Below are positions 10,833 to 22,365 of a DNA stretch of 64,000 nt, piece after piece (position 1 is the first letter of the stretch; each line of letters begins with the position of its first letter). The stretch lies in contig CM073895.1 in NCBI GenBank assembly GCA_037176705.1, positions 104,172,551-104,236,550 on the forward strand, written 5' to 3'. This DNA is from Molossus alvarezi (Eukaryota; Chordata; Mammalia; Chiroptera; Molossidae). The notes under the pieces were generated by a model that had not been told where the DNA came from, ran no database searches, and was given only the letters and a program-made list of their open reading frames with translations. A program made the position numbers and the translations under genes.

Positions 10833-11715
10833 GGGACATCTCCAAGGCAACACCCCCAACTAAGTTCTCCATCAAGCCCTCCTCTCAAAGCCTGCTCACC
10901 ACTGCCTTCCAAGGGACATCTCCAAGGCAACACCCCCAACTAAGTTCTCCATCAAGCCCTCCTCTCAAAGCCTGCTCACCACTGCCTTCCAAGGGACATC
11001 TCCAAGGCAACACCCCCAAGCTAAGTTCCCCATCGAGCCCTCCTCTCAAAGCCTGCTCACCACTGCCTTCCAAGGGACATCTCCAAGGCAACACCCCCAA
11101 GCTAAGTTCCCCATCGAGCCCTCCTCTCAAAGCCTGCTCACCACTGCCTTCCAAGGGACATCTCCAAGGCAACACCCCCAAGCTAAGTTCCCCATCGAGC
11201 CCTCCTCTCAAAGCCTGCTCACCACTGCCTTCCAAGGGACATCTCCAAGGCAACACCCCCAAGCTAAGTTCCCCATCGAGCCCTCCTCTCAAAGCCTGCT
11301 CACCACTGCCTTCCAAGGGACATCTCCAAGGCAACACCCCCAAGCTAAGTTCCCCATCGAGCCCTCCTCTCAAAGCCTGCTCACCACTGCCTTCCAAGGG
11401 ACATCTCCAAGGCAACACCCCCAAGCTAAGTTCTCCATCGAGCCCTCCTCTCAAAGCCTGCTCACCACTGCCTTCCAAGGGACATCTCCAAGGCAACACC
11501 CCCAAGCTAAGTTCCCCATCGAGCCCTCCTCTCAAAGCCTGCTCACCACTGCCTTCCAAGGGACATCTCCAAGGCAACACCCCCAAGCTAAGTTCCCCAT
11601 CGAGCCCTCCTCTCAAAGCCTGCTCACCACTGCCTTCCAAGGGACATCTCCAAGGCAACACCCCCAAGCTAAGTTCCCCATCGAGCCCTCCTCTCAAAGC
11701 CTGCTCACCACTGCC
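10833..11715. repeat. 81-bp minisatellite, about 10.9 copies
   Basis: The unit begins 'gggacatctccaaggcaac' and restarts at 10833, 10913, 10993, 11074, 11155, 11236, 11317, 11398, 11479, 11560 and 11641. The first two units are 80 bp (one G missing after 'cccccaa') and share 'ttctccatcaag'. The later units are 81 bp and mostly identical ('ttccccatcgag'). The unit at 11398 has the hybrid 'ttctccatcgag'. The last unit stops at about 11715. Because 81 is a multiple of three, a 270-codon frame (minus strand, 10885-11697) stays open with a 27-residue repeat. This is a by-product of the period, with no other sign of a protein. Confidence 0.97.
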
Positions 11716-12535
11716 TCTGCACCCCAGTCAAGGCCAGTGCTGCTCTTCCGCTGTGCAGAGCGAAGCTTGGAGTCACCTCGGACTATTCTCTTCCACTTCC
11801 AGCTGGGCAGGCCCTGCTTCACGATGTCCCTGGAATACATTCCTAGCCACCTCCACAGCCACAGGCTGGTCCCAGCACCACCGTCTCTCACCAGGATGAC
11901 CTGGCACCTCCTGCTGGCCCCCCAACTCCATCTTTGTCCCTCAATTTCTCCTCATAACACAGAAACCCAAATGGTCCTTCAGAAACAGCTTGGATTACGT
12001 CCCTCCTCTGCTACCAAGCACCCAGTGGTTCTACTACTCAGTCAGGGCAGAAACCAGAGACTTCCTCTGCTAAGGGCGCCAGGATTTGTTTTAATCAGGT
12101 GTGGTAAGACAGACAGACACGGACATGACTGTCATGAAGGAAGCAGAGTTTGTACTTACAGGTTCCCTGGAAACAGGAAGCATGCCACACAGGGCCGCGT
12201 GGGCAGCCCGGGCCCGTCGGGAGGCACGAGCCTCCGCCGTGGCTTCTGCGAGCAGGTGCTGGCAAGCTTGGAACGCAGGTTCAGGTTGGCTGGTGTGAAT
12301 GATGTCGGCGGCTCTGGAGTGTAGGGCGGTCCCTGGTCCCTGGCAGCGGCCCTGGGCTGACTGGGCTGGGGAACCGTGGTGGGTGAGCGCCCAGCAGAGA
12401 AGGCAGTGGGCATAGGCTCTGCACCGGTTGGTTTGCATCATTATCTCTAAGAATTAGTTGATCCTGGGAGAAGCAGTCCCCCCAGGGTCAGCAAGATGTC
12501 CAAGCATAAAAAACGCAGACTAACAAGGACGGGGC
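11716..12535. other. Single-copy DNA, nothing recognised
   Basis: The longest frame (11737-12324, plus, 195 codons) starts inside low-complexity text next to the minisatellite. It has no domain, signal peptide or splice context and is treated as chance. Confidence 0.45.
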
Positions 12536-12725
12536 AGGGCCTGGCAGTGGCTCAGTTGGCTGGAACATCGTCCCATACACCAAAACATTGTGGGTTTGAT
12601 TCTGGATCAGGGCACGTATGGGAGGCAACCAATCCATGTTTCACATTGATGTTTCTCTCTCTCTCTTTCTCCCTTCCTCTCTCTCTAAAAATCAGTAAAA
12701 AAGCATATCCTCGGGAGGATTTGGA
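12536..12725 (+). mobile_element. Diverged VES-type SINE
   Basis: The tRNA-like head 'ggcagtggctcagttggctggaaca' and B-box region 'gtgggtttgattctgg' are followed by 'catgtttcacattgatgtttctctctc', a CT-rich stretch and the long-subtype tail motif 'atcctcgggaggat'. No clear target-site duplication is left, which suggests an older copy. Confidence 0.82.
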
Positions 12726-12889
12726 AAAAAGACAGGACTCGGACATCTAGCGACTTCTGACATATGCTGCTGCCCTCCCCTGGCCTTCCTGGCCGTCCCG
12801 CTGTCCCCTCACTGACCGCCTGGCAGCCACCTGGCTGCTCCTGACTGAGGGGTTCACCTCTGAAAGGACAGCTCTTCCCCGGCTAGCGG

Positions 12890-13190
12890 GGCTCACCTGC
12901 ACCTCCTGTGTGGTCTTTCCTCAAACACGCCTTCTCGGTGGGTCGGCTCGCCCACCCTTTGGGGACCTTGCAGTTTTCCCCACCCCGCCCTGCTCTGCCG
13001 ACCCCTTTACCTTGCTCTTCACTTTGCTTAGCACTGTGCCTTCTAACCTGTCACACGATTTACTCCCCTTCCATGTTCACTGTGTTCCTGTCGTCTTTGA
13101 ACTGAGTGCCACAGGCAAAGGCCTGAGCGTCCCAACTGCGGGAACAGCGCCCGGCACGGTTCCTCAATAAGTGTGTCGGGTGAGTCACAG
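12890..13190 (+). mobile_element. Ancient L2 LINE 3' end
   Basis: The order 'gtctttcctcaaacacgcctt', 'cttagcactgtgccttctaac' and 'agcgcccggcacggttcctcaataagtg' matches a decayed L2 3' end in plus orientation. It is non-coding. Confidence 0.65.
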
Positions 13191-13494
13191 CGGCTGAAGG
13201 GTGTCCAATGAGGCGAATACGTGCCCTGCACTTTGTGGGGGCATTGATTCAGGCAGCCATTGGCAGCTTCCCGGAGCACCCCGAATTCTGACTGCAGCAG
13301 AGACAGCGTGGCCAAGGGCCCGGGCAGGCAGGACCGGACGAGCCCTTGCATGTTTTCGGGGTTCCTCCCACGTAGCACGTAGCCTTGGGCTGAGCCAAAA
13401 GCAAGCGGAGAACAGGGACTTCCCTAGCAAGCGAGGCGGGGCCTCTTGGCTTCGATTTTGTTTTTCTCGGCTCTGCAGTCGCATTTAACTTCCA
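13191..13494. other. Single-copy DNA, nothing recognised
   Basis: Moderately GC-rich sequence between the L2 fragment and an old L1 fragment. Frames of up to 111 codons on both strands overlap each other and have no recognisable domain. Confidence 0.4.
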
Positions 13495-13770
13495 TTTGTT
13501 TTTTATCAACATATTTACACACCACGCTCAGCCATTCGAAGTGCACAGCTCAGTGCTTTTCAGTCCATGCCGAGCGTTCCACCCAGCACCACTGTAATCG
13601 ATCTTAGGACGTTTTTATCACGAGAAGATACTCAACACCCTTTGCCGTAACCCCGTCTGCGCGCCTCCCCACACCTCCTAGCCTTAGGCACCCCAACCTA
13701 CCGCTGTCTCTGTGTCTGCCTGCTCGGGGCAGTTCATACATGTGGCACCACACACATGAGGCCTTTGGTC
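13495..13770 (-). mobile_element. Ancient L1 3' UTR fragment, CpG-rich
   Basis: The blocks 'gtgcacagctcagtgcttttcagt', 'caccactgtaatcgatcttaggac', 'caccctttgccgtaacccc' and 'gccttaggcaccccaac' follow the order of the 3' UTR of old L1M-type elements read in reverse. The call rests on recall of consensus word order. Confidence 0.6.
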
Positions 13771-16145
13771 TGCCCTTTCTGCTGACGCTTGCTCAGCACC
13801 TGATGGAACGCCCGTCACGCCATGGGCCCAGGCCATGCACTGGCAGAGGTGGGTTTGGGTCTGATGGGCAGGAATCGAGAACAGATCAAACTTCCCAGGG
13901 TGCTTATCACTGGGACTGAACACGGCGGCACATGCCCAGGACTTCCCCAGGGGTTCGGGGGTTCGCTTTACCGCACAGACGTTTCTTATGGCTGCGTGTC
14001 TGTCCTTAGCTGCACCCTGACGTCCCAAGGAACAGGGGAAGGTAGGGGGGTGAGAGCCTAGGACCCAAAGACCGCCTGAAGCAGCTCCAAGTGCCCTTCA
14101 GGGGCTGCCGTGCTCTGTGGAGTCTGCTCTGAACCCCGCTGGCTCCTGAGGCTCCGAAGCTCCAGCCAAATTCGGGGCATCGCTGCTTTGATGCTGCGCA
14201 GACAGCGGCTGGGAAACACCCAGCTCCAGCCCCCGGAGGGGGAGGGGCTCCCTGAACAGCTGGCACTGTTGGATCTGCCTCTGGGTGGCTGTCCCTCACA
14301 TCTCTGGTTTAGGCCCCAACCACCACTGTCACGTGGCATCCACTAACAACCTGCTGTTTAAGGGAAGTTTCTCCCATCAACAGCTGACAGTTGGATCTGT
14401 TACTTGAAATTCAGTGAGTTTTTTCTTAAACACATTTGCTGTGTTTCTGGCAGGGCCACTGTAGACCCCTCCCAGCATTTCTTCATATTTTCAGCCCAAG
14501 TCTGGCAGTGCTGGGAGAGACCCAAGGTCTTCGCTCTTCCTTTGCACAGAACTCGCCTGGCAGCAGGACTGAGCGGCTTGTTCTGGCGTTGACGATTCTA
14601 AAACCTGCGGGTCCAGATGTCCCCTGAGCTGCTGAGGCGCCCACAGCGGCCGGGAGGGAGAGCGAAGCCGAGACCGGGAAGGGGCAAGCCGAGGGCAATG
14701 TCCAAGCTCTAATGACTGCGGAGAAGGCGGGTGCAGGGGAACACAGCCAGGCGGGTGGGTGTTGCAGAGTTCTTGGGCCACCCGCGTGCTCCCAGGGGAG
14801 CAGCAGGGGGGTGATGGCAGCCTGGCTGCGGGGTGGCTCAGTCTCTGACTCACAGTGGGACCTTCACACGTCACGTCACGAAGGCCTCAGCACCTGGCGG
14901 CTTCTTCTGCCAGCGACATACTAAGAACTTAGTAACAGTATCATCGTCATCCATTCCTAGTTCCCTGGTTAGACTGATAACTGCTGGAGAACAGGAAGCA
15001 GTAGCCTTATCTTTGGGCCCCTGGGTACTACCCCGATATGTACCTGATACATATTTTTAAATGTCATGAATGGCGGTGCAATTGAACAACATTTTAGGTA
15101 CGGGGGGAGAGTGCGTGCAGATAACTTTGGGCATTCAGTTATCATTTTTCTTAGAAAAACATTTTATTGTTCTGAGACTCTTGCCAATGGGGTAGCTCTT
15201 ACACAAGAGTGGCCTTTGAGAGTTAAGTGTAGATAATCCAACCCACATGGGTCAGGTTTCCTGGGAGGCGCCTGGACATGCTTCTGAAGCGGAGCAGAGC
15301 GGGGAGGGGATTCCTGGCAGGAGGAATGTGAGTTTGCGCAGCGGAGTAGAGAGGAAAGGGCAGGTCCCAGGAGTCGGGCGGCTGGGTTTGTCATTGCTAA
15401 TGAGAAGCAGGTACTGGAAATACGTGAGAGACAGCTGAGAATCTCCACGAATGCTCCCATGGCCTTTCCCTCCTCCACGCCAGGGGCCCCAAGTGCATGG
15501 AAAGATGACGATGTTTACATTTAAGTTTACATTTAGCTTCTGCCCTGTTGCTTTTTTGAAAAGAAATGCTGGGGCGGCCGAGGCTGCAAGGGTTTGTGTC
15601 AGTCCGAGAGGCCTCCGGCTCCCCAACAAAGCTGCGCCGATTCTGCGGGCTTGCCCGGCCCAATTCCGGAGCAGTCTGCCCGGCCTTCTAACGGCCCTTC
15701 CCTACCCACAAGGCTGCGTCTAACCGCCCACCAGACTTGGGAGGGGCGAACAAGTTCCCACAAAATATCAGCCAGGGACTGAAGATACGGACGCAAGTGA
15801 AGTGAGAGAAAACTTTCCCTTTCATTCTAAAGGACAAAGTGGAGATCCACTAGATCTAGTTTATTAACCAATAAAGATCTGAAGCTGTAAAGCAATTTAG
15901 AAGTTTATGTGGGGGGGGGGTTAAAGATTTGAATCTTGGAGAATCAGACTCAGGTAATATCCCAAACTGTTCTCCAAACAGAACAAAGAAAGGAAGTGTT
16001 TACACAGGGAAAACCACAAAGCACAATTCTTTCATGCAAGTGAAGGTTGCTAGCCAGGTCACCAGTGAGGCCAAGACTAGGAGGAGGAGGTCTCTCCACT
16101 GTGTCCAAGCAGCAGCCGGTCCAGGATGTTTAGAAAGTTGGGATT
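13771..16145. other. Single-copy DNA, nothing recognised
   Basis: No repeat, RNA gene or supported exon is seen. Local oddities are a G10 run at about 15911-15920 and a short 'tttacatttaag' duplication near 15511. Many overlapping frames of 60-127 codons reflect GC-rich composition. Confidence 0.4.
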
Positions 16146-16256
16146 TTTTAAATGTTGTTTTTTTTTCTTTATTGATTTAGAGAGAGAGAGGAACATCCAG
16201 GGGTAGAGCCCCCAGCAGGACGTTCTAGCTGCAGAGCCTCCCGGCCAGGATGCTCT
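16146..16256 (-). mobile_element. Truncated VES-type SINE fragment
   Basis: 'tttttctttattgatttagagagagagaggaacatcca' matches the reversed 3' part of VES SINEs. It then runs into 'gcccccagcaggacgttctagctgcagagcctcccggcca', which no longer holds a clear promoter box. This is an old or rearranged copy. Confidence 0.6.
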
Positions 16257-16380
16257 GAGTGAGTGTAAGAACAGGTTTAGCACCGTAATAGCTGGAAATT
16301 GAAGCACAGGACCAGCATAGGCCCCACTCCCCTGGCAGCCTCCTGACTCGAAGTGACTCCCTTAACAGGGCTGATGACAT

Positions 16381-16565
16381 TTTTTTTTCCTTTATTGATT
16401 TGAGGGAGAGAGGAAGGGAGAGGGGGAGAGAAATAGGCACATCGATGAGAGAGAACATAGATTGGCCGCCTCCTGCACGCCCCACACTGGGCATGTGCCC
16501 TGACCAGGAATCGAACCTCTTGTGCATGGGTCACGCTCAACCACTGAGCCACACTGGCTGGGCGC
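16381..16565 (-). mobile_element. VES-type SINE, short form
   Basis: Reversed VES order: T-rich tail, 'agagaggaagggagag', 'catcgatgagagagaacatagattggccgcctcctgca', then the reversed B box ('aggaatcgaacct') and A box ('caaccactgagccacac'). No convincing target-site duplication is seen. Confidence 0.88.
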
Positions 16566-16744
16566 TTATTCCATTTCCCCCCAGTTGTTGATTTTCAGCT
16601 GGAAGGAGGCTGACCGCAGGGACTGCCCGCGTCGCACTCTAGAGAAGTGCAGGGCGCCTGGAGCCTTCTGAGCCCCTGAAGGGGGCTAGTGTTCATTCAA
16701 GGTCCACACAAAACAAAGTCAAATTGCAGAACATTCTCAAAAGA

Positions 16745-17010
16745 ATCTGCACGGAACAGAACGTGAAGCCGCAGAGCCTGGGGAGCCCGTGAGCACCGGA
16801 GTCCACGCGCCAGGCTGTCCCGAGAAGGGTCTGCACAGGCCCGGCTGCCCGGAATCGCCCTCGCTGCGGGCGCCGGGAAGAGCTTCCCGCGATGCCACGA
16901 AGACCCACACCGCTGCCTCTGGGCCCTCGGCGCCCGGGCGGCGGTGGCGCCGCCGCGGATTCAGGGCAGCGGCTTAGCTTTGTTCTGCGCCCGCCCTCTC
17001 CTGCCAGGTC
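16745..17010. promoter_or_regulatory. CpG-rich patch, possible small CpG island
   Basis: CpG dinucleotides are dense between 'gaccggagtccacgcgcc'-like text near 16800 and the '(gcc)n'-like block near 16930-16970 ('ggcgcccgggcggcggtggcgccgccgcgg'). The surroundings have few. It could be a promoter CpG island, but no first exon, TATA box or donor site can be argued. Frames inside it are uninformative. Confidence 0.4.
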
Positions 17011-17315
17011 CCAGCACCTTCCGTCTCTGCGTCCTTCCACCATCTATGAAATCAAATATTCCCCCGACCGAAAAGAGGGATGTGTCAGCTAAAGCAAAAC
17101 GAACTGTAGAGACGAGATACGTCTGTTCCTCCCAGAGAAGGGCTGGCGACTCTGGAGTTAGCCGTGTGTCTCGGGGCTGAACAGACGAACATGGAGAGGA
17201 CAGGGCGGGTTTCTCACTGCTGGAGAGAGAAGTTACAGGTGCAGCTAGAATGAACTTGGGGTGTGCAGTGGGCGTCGGGTGTTACTATCAACCCATGATG
17301 TTTTAAATATATAGA

Positions 17316-17359
<44 letters not shown>

Positions 17360-18850
17360 CAGTTCTGTTACTGATAAGGTCTAGGAACAGTGACGCCCTA
17401 ATCACGGAGCACACCCAGCTCCCAGGTACTGTTCTCCAGGGGAAGAAACAGGGCTCCTTGGAAAAGAGGTTGATCCCAGGGATGGAAAGGAATATACATG
17501 ATGAGCCCAAGCTTCTCGTGCTGGCAAAGAGTGAGGAGGTGTTCAAAGATCCAGCGGGGCGTCCACGCAGGGGGCAGCTTGAAGGGACTCCTGAGGGCCC
17601 ATGCTGGGACAACGAGAGCACCAATATCAGCGATGATAATGCCGGATTGTAACCCCATAGATGAAATAAGTATTCTTGAGTCGATACTGATATAAATCAA
17701 TCAATCCATAGGTAACTTAATTGAATGCATTGAGCGTAATGAGGGCCTAGCAAGGTACTCAGTCTGCACAGCAGACCGATATTGTAAGTGCATGACGGCT
17801 ACGTAAATAAAATACTTCTGAGTAAAGAGAAGTCACGTGTTCCCTGTGCAGGACGGGGGCTGCACTGAAGGGTAAACACCACTGTGAGCGATGCTGCATT
17901 TCTGTAGGCGTATTTAAGACACGAGCTCTTCCTGTCCGGCCAGCGCGGTTGGGGTTGGGGTCAGCGATGCGGACAGCCGCACAGACGCGCTCACATCTGC
18001 AATGGGGTGAATAATGGAGTGGGGTCACCGCATCTACCATGCGGCAGTCCCTCCCCTTCCAGAGGTCACAGGGGCAGGGCCTTGACTTGCTTTAGCAAAA
18101 ATCCAGGAAACCCTCTCAAACCCGTCTCAAAGTTGCCCCTCACGCTGTCCGTGGTCCCCAAGACACTGGTATCCGGTCACTGAGTGACTGAGCAGAAAGG
18201 GTGGAACCATCTCAATGAAAAAGGCTTTGCAGTGTGAGGACCGGAGGCTGGCAGGTGCGGAAATTCCAAAACTTACCAAGTTAAACACAAATACCTCTAA
18301 AAAATTACTTTTCCGTAACCCCCTCCGGGAGGTTCCCCCCGCGGGCTAGCCTCACTTTTGTCTCCACAGCTGGATGTCTCCCTGTCCCCTGCTCATCCCA
18401 GCTCCAGCCCCTGACCTCCAGCATCAGGCCCCTTTCTGCCGTCTTCCCCCACTGTCGCCGCCCTCCTCACCCCGGGCACCCTCTCCCCACATTTTGTATC
18501 CTGGAGGTCAGCCTTCCTGCAGACTGACTGCCACTTCCGGACAAACCAGAACCACAGCAGCCCAGCACCCCCGTGGCCAGCCCTCGGAGACCCGCCTTGT
18601 GCTGCACGCGGTTGCTCTTCCCGGGCGGCTCAGCCCAGCGCAGGGCCAGGGTAGCAGCCCAGTGGGGCCACGCCCTCCTTCCGCTTTCCACGTGTTCACA
18701 AGCAGAGTGCTACCCTCAGACCGAGGACTCGGAAAATAGTTTTTGTCTCAAGATTAGAAAACATGGTAGGTTCCTGAGAGCATGGGAAACATACCTCATA
18801 TATTGCTTGTCACTTGTTACATCCACTATAAAGGCAATTTGCAATAATTA
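17011..18850. other. Single-copy DNA with a TA microsatellite
   Basis: Apart from the TA repeat (listed separately), nothing is recognised with confidence. The stretch at about 17540-17710 has the feel of an old dispersed repeat, but I cannot name it. Confidence 0.4.
17319..17357. repeat. (TA)n microsatellite, about 19 units
   Basis: Uninterrupted TA dinucleotides cover 39 bases. The tract is preceded by 'atagacac'. Confidence 0.95.
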
Positions 18851-18854
18851 CTGA

Positions 18855-19340
18855 CATTTGAAATATACATACCCCAAGACCCATAATTCTACTCTTCAGT
18901 AAGCATCCTACAGGCATGCGGGTATGAGGACACAATTGTGTGTCTATAAGCATTTCCACTGCAACGCTGTCTGTCTGACATGTTCATCAGTGGTGACCTG
19001 GATAAATAAATCATGATCACACAACAGAATAGTATGCAGCTGTTTTGACAGGCAGTCAGTCTGTGTGCATTTAAATGGTACATACCTCAGGGTGCAGTGG
19101 ACAATGACAAAGCAGCAGGCAGGATCGAGTGCAGCATACTGTCACTCGTGGGAAAACTACTACGCATACTCACTGATGTCCATCAACATACAGCGGATTT
19201 CGTGCAGGATGCCCACAAGGCCCACAAACATCTGCCCTGAAGGTAACTACGTGGAATGAAAGGCAGAGGAGAAAAGAAACTTTGATTTTCCCTTTTATAC
19301 CTTTACAGTCCTCTTTATTCTAAAAAATAAAATATTAAAA
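18855..19340 (+). mobile_element. Ancient L1 ORF2 C-terminal and 3' UTR fragment
   Basis: 'ttcatcagtggtgacctggataaataaatcatga' and 'acagaatagtatgcagctg' correspond to the end of ORF2 in old L1s ('tggataaataaattgtgg', 'atggaatactatgcagc'). The text ends in 'tttgattttcccttttataccttt', typical of old L1 3' UTRs. Strongly diverged. Confidence 0.6.
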
Positions 19341-20059
19341 ACTATAGGTTTTTTTTCCTTAATGAACTTGGGGGAAGTGAACGTGCTTTTGAATTTTGAC
19401 CCACTGTGGGCTTGGCACCGTGTTTGCTCCTCGGAAGACACAGAAGAACATGAAGTGGTCTCTGCTCAGAGTGAGAATGAGCAGACGACTGTCAGCAAAC
19501 AACACGGGAAGGTGCGGGGAAATGACCCCATGTACCACCACTGCCCCGCCCCGCCCCCGTCACAGTGCTGAGGGGCAGGGAGGACCGGGACCTTGGAGGA
19601 CAGCCATGCCCGGTCCTGGTGCGCAAGGCCACCGGGAGCGCTTTGGGAAAATTCTAGACAAGCAGTGAATTCTGTCCCAGGAAACGATACCTTTATCAAT
19701 CAATACGCCAGCATTTTTGTGAGGATAGTCATTGATTCAAGGCCAACAGCTTAACAGGAACAAAAGAAGTACTTAGTCTATGTTCTGGAAGTGATATTTA
19801 TTCCAGGTCACACTGTGCCACTCTTTGCTCATGACAGAGTCACCTGGTCAGGGGGAGGGAGGGAGCTGCCAGAGAGATGACATGACTTACGGAAGGTTCC
19901 TTGTGACTCAGGGTTCATGAGTCAGAGTTTGAATGTCCCTGCTGCTCCCTGCTTTTCTGGACCGTCAAGGTGTCCACATCCTGGCCACGTCTCCCAGCCT
20001 AACGCACTCCCACTGCGGCCCTTCGGGCTGACCCCACTGTCCTCCCCACGGGCGGCTTC
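19341..20059. other. Single-copy DNA, nothing recognised
   Basis: No gene or clear repeat is seen. There are short G/C-rich words near 19540-19560. Confidence 0.4.
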
Positions 20060-20375
20060 TCTGGTCAGTTTGCTCCAGCTCATGCTCCTCACTCCTGTTC
20101 CCTGGCCAAATCCTGTGCACCTGCAGTGCTTAAGTCAAGTCCTGCCTTCTTCTTCACAAAGCCTCCTCCTCCCATCCCCACTCAGGGGTTTTGATTAGTA
20201 GAATTACACAGCTTTGCCTTTAATTACATCTAATACCATTATGCGGTTTAGTTTTCTTTTCCTAACCAAGTGCAAGTCCTTTGAGGGCTAGAACTGAGTA
20301 TTATTCTACCTTGGTGACCTCTCTAGCACCTATTAGAGTCTCACTCAATACTTTTTAAATACTTGAATGATTTAA
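20060..20375 (+). mobile_element. Ancient L2 LINE 3' end
   Basis: L2 3'-end order is visible: 'tcctgccttcttcttcacaaagcctcctcc', 'aagtcctttgagggctagaactgagtattattctacc', 'tctctagcacctattagag' and 'actcaatactttttaaatacttgaatga'. Non-coding and old. Confidence 0.68.
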
Positions 20376-21050
20376 TCTCTTCTTCCTAATCATCGCCATC
20401 CAAAAGTCAGGGTCAGCGCTTCTCACTGAGATCACTGTGAGGATTTGTGCACATGTGACTCCTGGGTAACCCTTGAAGGGACATTTAAAGAAAATGAGTT
20501 GTTTGCTTCTTATTTAAGTGGGGAAAAGAAAAAAGGGATGGTTTTCCCTGGTCACAATCAGAGGCAAGTCTGCCGAGAAAAACGAAGTAGCGGTGGTCCT
20601 CCAATGAGTGTCACGGAGGAACCCCAGAGCGCCGCGCAGTCAGCATCACCACCCACAGGAGTCACTCACCGCTGTCTGGGCTGCCAGTGAAAAGTCTCCT
20701 GGCGCCACCACACCGGGGCCAGGGTCCTTCCCCAGAGCTGTGTTTCTGTGACCTTTGTTGTTCCTGTCCCTGTGGTCCTTCTGTGGGCCCCCATCTATCC
20801 CTGCTTGTGTCTGCAGCCCAGCACGCAGCTGCCCCAGCCACTGAGTCTGAGAGCCGGGGAGCAGAGCTCAGTCTCGCGTGGGAGACCTCAGCACGCACAC
20901 CACACACAAGAAGCTCAGCCAGGTTGCCGATGAGGCTTTTACAGGCTCAAACTGCAGCCAGACCTGCAACCCAATCTGGACCTTCCTCCTTGAAAACCTG
21001 TTTCCCCTAGCCCCAAATCTAAGTGTAAGCTCCCATCCACTCTATCACGA
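20376..21050. other. Single-copy DNA, nothing recognised
   Basis: Frames near 20662-21010 overlap on both strands and have no domain. The segment leads into the alternating purine-pyrimidine tract. Confidence 0.4.
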
Positions 21051-21530
21051 TCACACACAGCACACACATACACATGCCTACAGCACACATACATGCACAT
21101 GCACACAGCACACACACATGCAACACATGTGCGTACAGCACATACATACAATGCAGCACACACGTGCATACAGCACACACATGTAACACAGACACATGTG
21201 TGCACACACAATTACAACACAGGTGTGCACAGTACAGCACACGTGTAACACGGGTGCACACATGCACATGTATGTAGCCCACACATGTGCACAGCACACA
21301 CGTGCATGCAGTACACACATGTATGCCACATACACATACATACGCATATAACACGTGTACAGCACATACACACATGTAACACACATAGATATGCATACAG
21401 CACACACATACACATACAGCATACACATATGCATGCATACAGTACACACACAGACACACCTATAGTATATACACATACACACAGCACACACACGCACAGC
21501 ACACACGTACACACCTGTGCAGCACACACC
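21051..21530. repeat. Degenerate CA-rich alternating purine-pyrimidine tract
   Basis: About 480 bases are built of CA, TG, TA and CG steps with recurrent 'cagcacacacatg' words. Purine and pyrimidine alternate with few phase breaks. Frames of up to 183 codons on both strands (Cys/Val/His-rich) are artefacts of the repeat. Such tracts can adopt left-handed DNA; that is inferred from composition. Confidence 0.92.
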
Positions 21531-21654
21531 GGCTCTTCTGACTGATGAGGAAGTGAGATTGTGACTGTATGAGAAAATGAGGCCATTTGTCCCCACATCT
21601 TTCCACGTCACTATACAGACATAGCTCACTCTTCAGAAAGGTCCCATGGAATTC

Positions 21655-21935
21655 AGTTTGACAAAGATATTGCAATCTATTTAATCATTCCCCTGAAGAT
21701 GGACATTTTGGTTTTTCATTTCTGGCTTTTCATGAAAACCCAGTGCTGCAGTAAATACATTTCTATAAATTTTAGGGTTGTTCTGTTTGGTGGATTTCTG
21801 CAGGGAAATCAGGTCAAAGTGTGTGTTTATTTTTCATGTGTGTAGATATTACCAAAACACCCTCCAAAAAATTGCTGTTTACTCTCTCCCAGCTGTGCAC
21901 GAGAACACTTGTCTTCCCACCTCCACAACACCGCG
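21655..21935 (-). mobile_element. Ancient L1 ORF2 C-terminal fragment
   Basis: Reverse-oriented old L1 text: 'cccctgaagatggacattttggtttttcatttctgg', 'cagtgctgcagtaaata', 'agatattaccaaaacaccctccaaaaaa'. Compare typical 'gatagatattgccaaattgccctccaaa'. Diverged and without an open frame. Confidence 0.6.
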
Positions 21936-22194
21936 GCTGTGCATCTCGTGCAGACCTGCAGTGCACATGGTTCATTGTTCCTCTGAAATTCAATTTGCTG
22001 TCCTTCGTTAAAAAGCTCTCAGCCTGACATTTTGTGTGTGTGTCTTATTTTTCCTACAAAGGCTCCAATATGAACATAAATACATTAAATAAAATTTCTG
22101 TGCTTTTATCTTGTTAATCTGTCTCATGTCAGTTTAATTCTCAGGCCCAGTCACAGAACCCAAGAGGGCAGAGGAAAAGTTTTCCTCCCTCACA

Positions 22195-22365
22195 GTCCTT
22201 ATGCCTTCAGAAGCAGACTTGCTGGGCACAGTGTATGTGTGCATTCAATTTTAACAATGTCAAACGTTTTCCCAAGTGACCTACCCATTTGTACTGCCAG
22301 CAGCAAGGTTTGAAAATTAACTTTCTCTGTATGTCCTCACCAATGTTGGGCACCGTCCACTCCCA
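22195..22365 (-). mobile_element. Ancient L1 ORF2 C-terminal fragment (second)
   Basis: 'acttgctgggcacagtgtatgtgtgcattcaattttaacaatg', 'acctacccatttgtactgccagcagcaag' and 'tatgtcctcaccaatgttggg' repeat the same L1 region as the fragment at 21655-21935. This suggests a second insertion or a duplicated piece. Confidence 0.55.

Noticed and set aside
10885..11697. 270-codon open frame with ten 27-residue repeats (minus strand), which looks like a repeat protein
   Set aside because: The repeat unit is 81 bp, so any stop-free frame in one unit stays open in all. The two 80-bp units break the register at one edge, and there is no start context or flanking coding sequence.
11737..12324. 195-codon frame next to the minisatellite
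   Set aside because: No domain, signal peptide or conserved pattern; it overlaps frames on the other strand.
17319..17357. TA tract as a possible origin or promoter element
   Set aside because: A plain TA microsatellite explains it. Nothing around it suggests a function.
21078..21629. Cys/Val-rich 183-codon frame
   Set aside because: It translates the alternating CA/TG tract, and similar frames appear on both strands.
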